A stretch of DNA of 64,000 nt from Combretum micranthum (Eukaryota; Streptophyta; Magnoliopsida; Myrtales; Combretaceae): NCBI GenBank assembly GCA_024138025.1, contig JAMXBD010000063.1:1488001-1552000 (forward strand), read 5' to 3'. Under the pieces are notes generated by a model. It was given only the letters and a program-made list of their open reading frames with translations, searched no databases and was not told where the DNA came from. This document shows, piece by piece, positions 58,952 to 64,000 of the stretch. The translations under genes and the position numbers were made by a program. Position 1 is the stretch's first letter; the number at the start of each line of letters is the position of its first letter.

Positions 58952-59245
58952 TGGATTAAATGTTAGTATGCTTCTTAGTTTCACACTCGGTTTAGACAAT
59001 GATCACTTCAATTATCAATAGGAACCGAGAAGCTAAGAAGTACATTAGAAGTATTAGGAGCATCACAAAGGGGATTACTTTTTAACTTTTCCCTTAGATT
59101 AAATGTTGGTATACTTCTTCATTTCACATTTAGATTTGGTCCATCATCATTTAAATTGTCAACGGGAATTGAAAGCCAAAGAAGCACAATTTCTTGTGAA
59201 GAGATAGGGAAGATCATAGAAGGGATTACTTTTCAACTATTTCCT
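58952..59245 (+). repeat. Tandem duplication, two ~145-bp units
   Basis: Unit 1 (58952-59092) and unit 2 (59096-about 59245) share ATTAAATGTTAGTATGCTTC, then AGCTAAGAAG or AGCCAAAGAAG, and finally GGGATTACTTTT with AACTTTTCCCTT or AACTATTTCCTT. Diverged, non-coding. Confidence 0.6.
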
Positions 59246-59704
59246 TGGCTGAAGATGACTCAAGTTGTTATTCCAGTAAAAATGTACTCAAATCCTTTAA
59301 CCCTAGACCCCTTCACATATTTGAGTCAACTTCCACATATTCAGGTCAACTTCTGATACGGGTGTAACAACATTAGATAAGGTATGTCTTGAAAGTCTAT
59401 GGATGATGAAAAAGAAAATATAAAAAGATGTGATAAAAGCATAAGGAGATAAAATGGAGACAACAATGAAGGTTGAAAACCAATTACACAAAATAGTATC
59501 CTAGTGAAACAGCACATAGCTACAAAGTGTGAATTTTGTTTCTCATAAGTTAAGTTACACAACATAGCTAGGAATATAGATTGATAATGAACAACCTTGA
59601 ATTCTTAATATCTATCCATAGAAATCCTTTTTTTTTTTTCTGGTAAAAATAAAGAGGAATCATATCAAACAAGTAATCCTACAAACATGCTTGTAGTTAA
59701 ATAA

Positions 59705-60158
59705 AGTCAATACAAAGCATATATATATAGTAAGGTAGGCTTTCTTATAAACAAAGGTATAAGGTTCAATTTCAACCATAAAACTGATATATTTTAATAA
59801 TAATCATAGATAAGATGCCATTTTTTAACATAGCATGAGGTCTATAGGACAAAACAACAAACATTCACATTGAAATTCTAAAATGTTAGAGAACCGTTCA
59901 ACTTTGATCGACTTCCAAGAACAAAGTCTACCTTTTGTAATGTTGAATTTACAATGCGAATAAAGAGGTTAAGGATATAGATAAAAATAGAAAAATTCTT
60001 AAAGCATTCACATATTATTCTAAAACCACACAACTAGAACAAAACACAGAATTCATTCCATGTCGAAATGTTTTGTTAGATAACCACATTCACTTTGATT
60101 ACCCTTATAAAACTAGTTGAGTTAATTTATAAATGTAGCACCACTCCATATAAGTAAT
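59705..60158 (+). repeat. Direct repeat, copy 1 (~450 bp)
   Basis: Aligns by eye with 61876-62320 in the same orientation over nearly its whole length. Shared blocks include CAATTTCAACCATAAAACT versus CAACTTCAACCATGACACT, AAACATTCACATTGAAATT versus AACATTCACATGAAATT, and AATAAAGAGGTTAAG. The copies are about 2.17 kb apart. Confidence 0.65.
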
Positions 60159-60367
60159 GGAATCATGCTCAACAAACTCAACACACCTCTAACTCAAGAA
60201 TAAAGTTCTTCAATCCCGATCCATAAAAGTAAGCAACTAATCATGACATGGTCTACATAAGATGTAATCAATTACAAATACAAGCTATGTCAAGAAATTA
60301 ACAAAGAGGTCAAATTGTAAGCATACGTATTAGGTAATGCTAATTAATTTTAGTACGATATAGTGTG

Positions 60368-60369
<2 letters not shown>

Positions 60370-60451
<82 letters not shown>
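60370..60451 (+). repeat. 82-base G homopolymer
   Basis: An uninterrupted run of G between GTGTGTT and TTTTACC in AT-rich surroundings. Such a run is atypical of plant DNA and is most easily explained as a sequencing or gap-filling artefact. Confidence 0.95.
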
Positions 60452-60453
<2 letters not shown>

Positions 60454-61875
60454 TTACCAAGTATATATCAAGCACACATAGATAGAAACCTATATTTTTT
60501 GTGTCTAGAAAATAATATCACTAAATAATTAAATTAAACTTAGAAAATAGCAATTTTAGATATTCATGCATATGCAAATAAAAAGTGACATTCGGAAAAT
60601 GTACCAAAGAAAATGTTTTTTTTTTTTTTTATCAAACTATTTTGTAGCTCACTTGTAACAATAGATATGAGAAGTTTTAATCTAATCTAGCTTATTTTCA
60701 TATTTGATGATTACAACTGCTTTTTTCATCAAATTTGCTTCCATGCATATTCATGTTTCTTTTATTATCTATTTTATTATTTAACTTCTTTATAATGACA
60801 TTTCTAAAGATAGCAAACCATACAAGTTTCTACATAAAACATCAGACATATTAAATTGTAACTCCTAGACAAATTGCTAAGATTTGCTTTTTTTCATTGT
60901 AATCCTTTTTTTTCTTTATGACGAGTTATATATTGTAATTTGGTAAAGAATAAAAAAGAAAGGAATTTATTATTACAGTAATTTCACAATAGAGAAGAAT
61001 GTTATTCAATTTTTAATTACTTGTAATAATTGGGTAGAACAAATGGGTAATTTCTATCCAACCCTTACTTAAAAGAAATAATTATCATTATTATCACTTC
61101 TACTAACAACTACACAATCTTCTTAAGAATTCGACAATATAATAATATCAATCTTACTCAGATTACACAACAAACAATTGCTGACTTGTAAGAGAGGTTG
61201 GATGTGTCCATTTTGAATATAGAAGCCTTGAGGACACAGTGATATATAAAGTCCTCTAATTTTATTTAGTTCTTAACTAAATTTTAATCATGAAACTATA
61301 AACGATCATTTTAGATAATTATAAGTCTGTGGTCTATGTATCTTGTTAAACTCACTTTTAAAAACCACCTTATTTTTATCCATACAAGCTCAACTTTGGT
61401 GAAGTAAATGAAGAAAAATTCTATGCTTTTTCTATCCTCGCTAATCATGTTATCATATAAAAATAGCAAAAAGAAAGCAATCTCTTCATTTCCTTTCCCA
61501 TGATATTTAGAAAGATGATTTATATATAAGATGATTTCTACAATTAGCTCTAATTTACATCATTTTAAAACATCATCAACATCCAAATAATATTTCTTCA
61601 AAAGTATATTAATAAAGAAGCCAATAGTTATATAAATTCAGCTAAATAATAGAGATAAAACGGAGTGTAAGTATGAGCGTTTAGGTCTTGAATTTCAACC
61701 AAAGAGACCCAAAAGTGGTCATGCGACTCATGTGCTTGATGAATTTTGTTACCAACAAGAAAGAGCATATCAAGGACAACTTTGTGAAGCTTGTCAATTT
61801 GCTCAATAGATCTAACATGGGGCTTTCACCTCTAATATGCAAACCGCATTGACCTTTGAAGACTTCTTGGCAGCT

Positions 61876-62320
61876 TAGTTAATACAAAGAATATAGTAAA
61901 CTAAGATTTTTTATACATAAAGGTACAAAGCTCAACTTCAACCATGACACTTATATTTTTCAATCTATGATCATACATATGATGTTGGATTTTTAACATG
62001 GCAGAAGGTATGTAGAACCAAAAACAACATTCACATGAAATTTTAAAATGATAGAAAACAGGTTGACTTTGATCTATTATCAAGAACAATGTTTACAGAT
62101 TGCAGTATTACGTCTACATTGCAGATAAAGAGGTTAAGAAAATAGCTAGAAATAAAAAGGAAGTGTGAAAGTGTCTATAAGTTATTTTAAACATATACAA
62201 CTACAACAAAACACAAGATTCACTTCACATCAACTCATTTTGTAGATAGCCACTGATCTCATACATGCACCTAAACTATTGAGTTGATTCATAAAAGCAA
62301 CACTAGTCTATACAAGACAC
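61876..62320 (+). repeat. Direct repeat, copy 2 (~450 bp)
   Basis: Partner of 59705-60158; it continues through GAGTTGATTCATAAAAGCAA against GAGTTAATTTATAAATGTAG. The substitutions and indels indicate an old duplication. Confidence 0.65.
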
Positions 62321-62770
62321 ATCCTATCAAGAGCCATGTGAACACTCCCTTTTTGCTCAAATGGTGTCCTTTGATGCATTGATGAAGCCTAAGAGAGAGT
62401 TGAAATATTTATCTATCATTCCCATGGATAAAAAGTAAAAAGAAATGTAACTATAACTAATACTTTGCACTTTGTTTAGTGATAGCACATTTCAATCTAA
62501 AGATAGTTTCATAAGTGACTGGCAATTTAACTAAGAAGAAATTCTTTTAAGTAATAAATAATTCAAAAGACACACTTAAGCTTTTCAATTGCATCCACCA
62601 TTAACAACATATTTGGTCAAATTTACTATGAATATATAGACAAGAATGGTTAAGGATTCGAATAAGAATAAAAAAGCACTTTACCTGGTTTCAAGGACAT
62701 CATATGGATTATCCCAATTATTCCTTTAATGCAAAAATGATGTAAGAAGACTATAATTTCCGATTATTAT

Positions 62771-64000
62771 TGTCACGCCCCAGAGAGTAGTCTAAACGTA
62801 ATAGTTTGTCGCAAGCTATATAAGACTTAGGAATTGTTACCACTACCATTCCAAAGTTTCGTATAGATGCAAAGCGTATATTTACGACAATAGAATACAT
62901 AAATCAATAGAGATAAATAGTTTAATTTGACATACTGTAAGCATCAGAATATAAACCATGAGTCCACATATAGTTCTAGGCATTGCAAAAAATATCGAGT
63001 TTAATAACAGTCTTTTACAGTCACCCTATAAATAACAGGGTTTCCTATGGAAGTCTACACCAAATCGGATGTAAACTTTTAATGGGAACTCCTAATTTCT
63101 ATACCTGCTGGTAGGATGCCTCGGCCTTAACCATATATAGGTATACTGCAATAAGAAAAGCTGTAGGAGCGTAAGCTATACCAGCTTAGTAAGTGAATAC
63201 TTCCATAAAGACATTTGTAACAAATCAATCAATCAAGTTAATTATTCAATCGTATGGAATGCATCAACCACATGAACAAACAATCATATGATCACCAGAA
63301 ATCATATGTGAATAGATTTATGCATTCCATTCGGGGTTAGCATATTAACAAATACGCGGTACTATCGTTGAATTAATAAGCCGTTTATGGATCACGAATA
63401 ACCAATTTATGTCGTTTATGGATCACGATCAACCAACTCATTTATGTTGTTTATGGATCACGGTCAACCAACTCATTTATGTCGTTTATGGATCACGATT
63501 AACCAACTTTTAGCCGTTTACGGATTACAGGTAACCAACATATGCTAATGCTTCATCTCCATCGTGAAGTGATTATGTCCATATTAAGTTATCAAACCGA
63601 ATAGTCATTAATACCAATTTCTTAGGTGATCAACAAATTTTTTTTCAAACAATCACTCCTACAATAATCTAAACAAGTGATTTAATCACTCGATTCCGAC
63701 ATTCTTAATACAATTTTCAACTCAACAATAAACATACATAATCCCCCATAATTCCCATCATGCAATTCCATTTTTATCTTTTGCCTTATGATCTAGTGCA
63801 ACTATTTGTTACAATCACAAGCAAGAAATAAAATTAGTAGGTAATACCCACTCAGCCATTGGTCGCCGTCTGTTAGTAATAGTAATCCGGTGGTAATGAA
63901 TCCTTGGGATCCAAGTCACCTATATGAAAAAAATACTCAAATGAGTATTTCAACTCATAACTAATCCATTTTATTTCATAAAAACTATTAAGTTCATAAT
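62771..64000 (+). repeat. Dispersed repeat beginning TGTCACGCCCC, right copy (cut by window end)
   Basis: Same orientation and order of landmarks as 2198-4840, but without the 1.45-kb extra segment. It is still aligning with the left copy (ATTAAGTTCATAAT versus TTTAAGTTCGTAAT) where the window stops, so its true end is outside. Confidence 0.65.
63377..63535 (+). repeat. ~35-bp minisatellite in the right dispersed repeat
   Basis: Four clear units of (G)(C/T)CGTTTATGGATCACG followed by AACCAACTCATTTAT, plus a fifth diverged unit (CCGTTTACGGATTACAGG). The same motif is present in decayed form at 2835-2940. Confidence 0.8.

Larger units (their letters stand above)
54048..62770. other. AT-rich intergenic DNA, no gene recognised
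   Basis: Small open frames here (for example 55521-55775, 55839-56084, 57177-57404) are low-complexity and show no domain. Features within it are listed separately: inverted repeats, a tandem duplication, a direct duplication and a poly-G block. A minus-strand stretch around 61660-61800 reads as an ordinary-looking peptide for about 45 residues, but I do not recognise it. Confidence 0.5.

Noticed and set aside
63377..63535. Regularly spaced repeats considered as a CRISPR array
   Set aside because: Unit length is ~35 bp with no unique spacers and the setting is plant nuclear DNA; it is a minisatellite.
2198..64000. Idea that the two TGTCACGCCCC copies are LTRs of one giant element
   Set aside because: They enclose a host gene, a host pseudogene and several unrelated transposons of both orientations.

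Overview
The window looks like nuclear DNA of a flowering plant, probably a eudicot. It is AT-rich, has one intron-containing gene with plant-like splice sites, and is packed with decayed Ty3/gypsy and Ty1/copia retrotransposons, MITE-like elements and microsatellites. I cannot name the species. There is no sign of bacterial, organellar or viral episome sequence, no CRISPR array and no recognisable rRNA or tRNA gene.

Layout. 1-2197 is unclassified degraded TE-like sequence. 2198-about 4840 is a dispersed repeat beginning TGTCACGCCCC; a second copy in the same orientation starts at 62771 and runs off the right end. 4841-6890 holds a degenerate ~200-bp tandem array and a 39-bp minisatellite. 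6906-26166 is an old minus-strand Ty3/gypsy element of the Tat type (integrase, RNase H, RT, protease, gag, primer-binding site, one LTR). A 12.98-kb plus-strand Athila-type Ty3/gypsy element (10146-23124) is inserted between its RT and protease. It has two ~1.88-kb LTRs, a tRNA-Asp-like primer-binding site, broken gag-pol and an extra 3' ORF region. 26167-28609 is intergenic, with a ~180-bp degenerate tandem repeat.

28610-38236 (minus) is the only host gene I can model: GPI1/PIG-Q, a subunit of the enzyme that starts GPI-anchor synthesis in the ER. Nine coding exons join with consistent phases to about 729 residues, provided one base is missing in exon 2 and one in exon 9. Its introns carry large inverted repeats. 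38.8-44.3 kb holds several inverted-repeat/MITE elements, one with a clear 8-bp target duplication. 44313-49155 is a minus-strand Ty1/copia element with 206-bp LTRs. 51793-54047 (plus) is a two-exon pseudogene of an RBR-type (RING-IBR-RING) E3 ubiquitin ligase, with a 726-bp hAT-like MITE inside its second exon. 54-62.7 kb is AT-rich intergenic DNA with inverted repeats, a ~450-bp direct duplication and an 82-base G run that is probably an assembly artefact.

The retrotransposon reading frames are all broken, so none of the elements looks able to move by itself. I found no clearly new biological system. The most checkable observations are the paired one-base lesions in GPI1, the split and MITE-interrupted RBR pseudogene, the large intronic hairpins, the CpG-containing word cluster shared by the Athila U3 and the leader of its 3' ORF, and the poly-G block.
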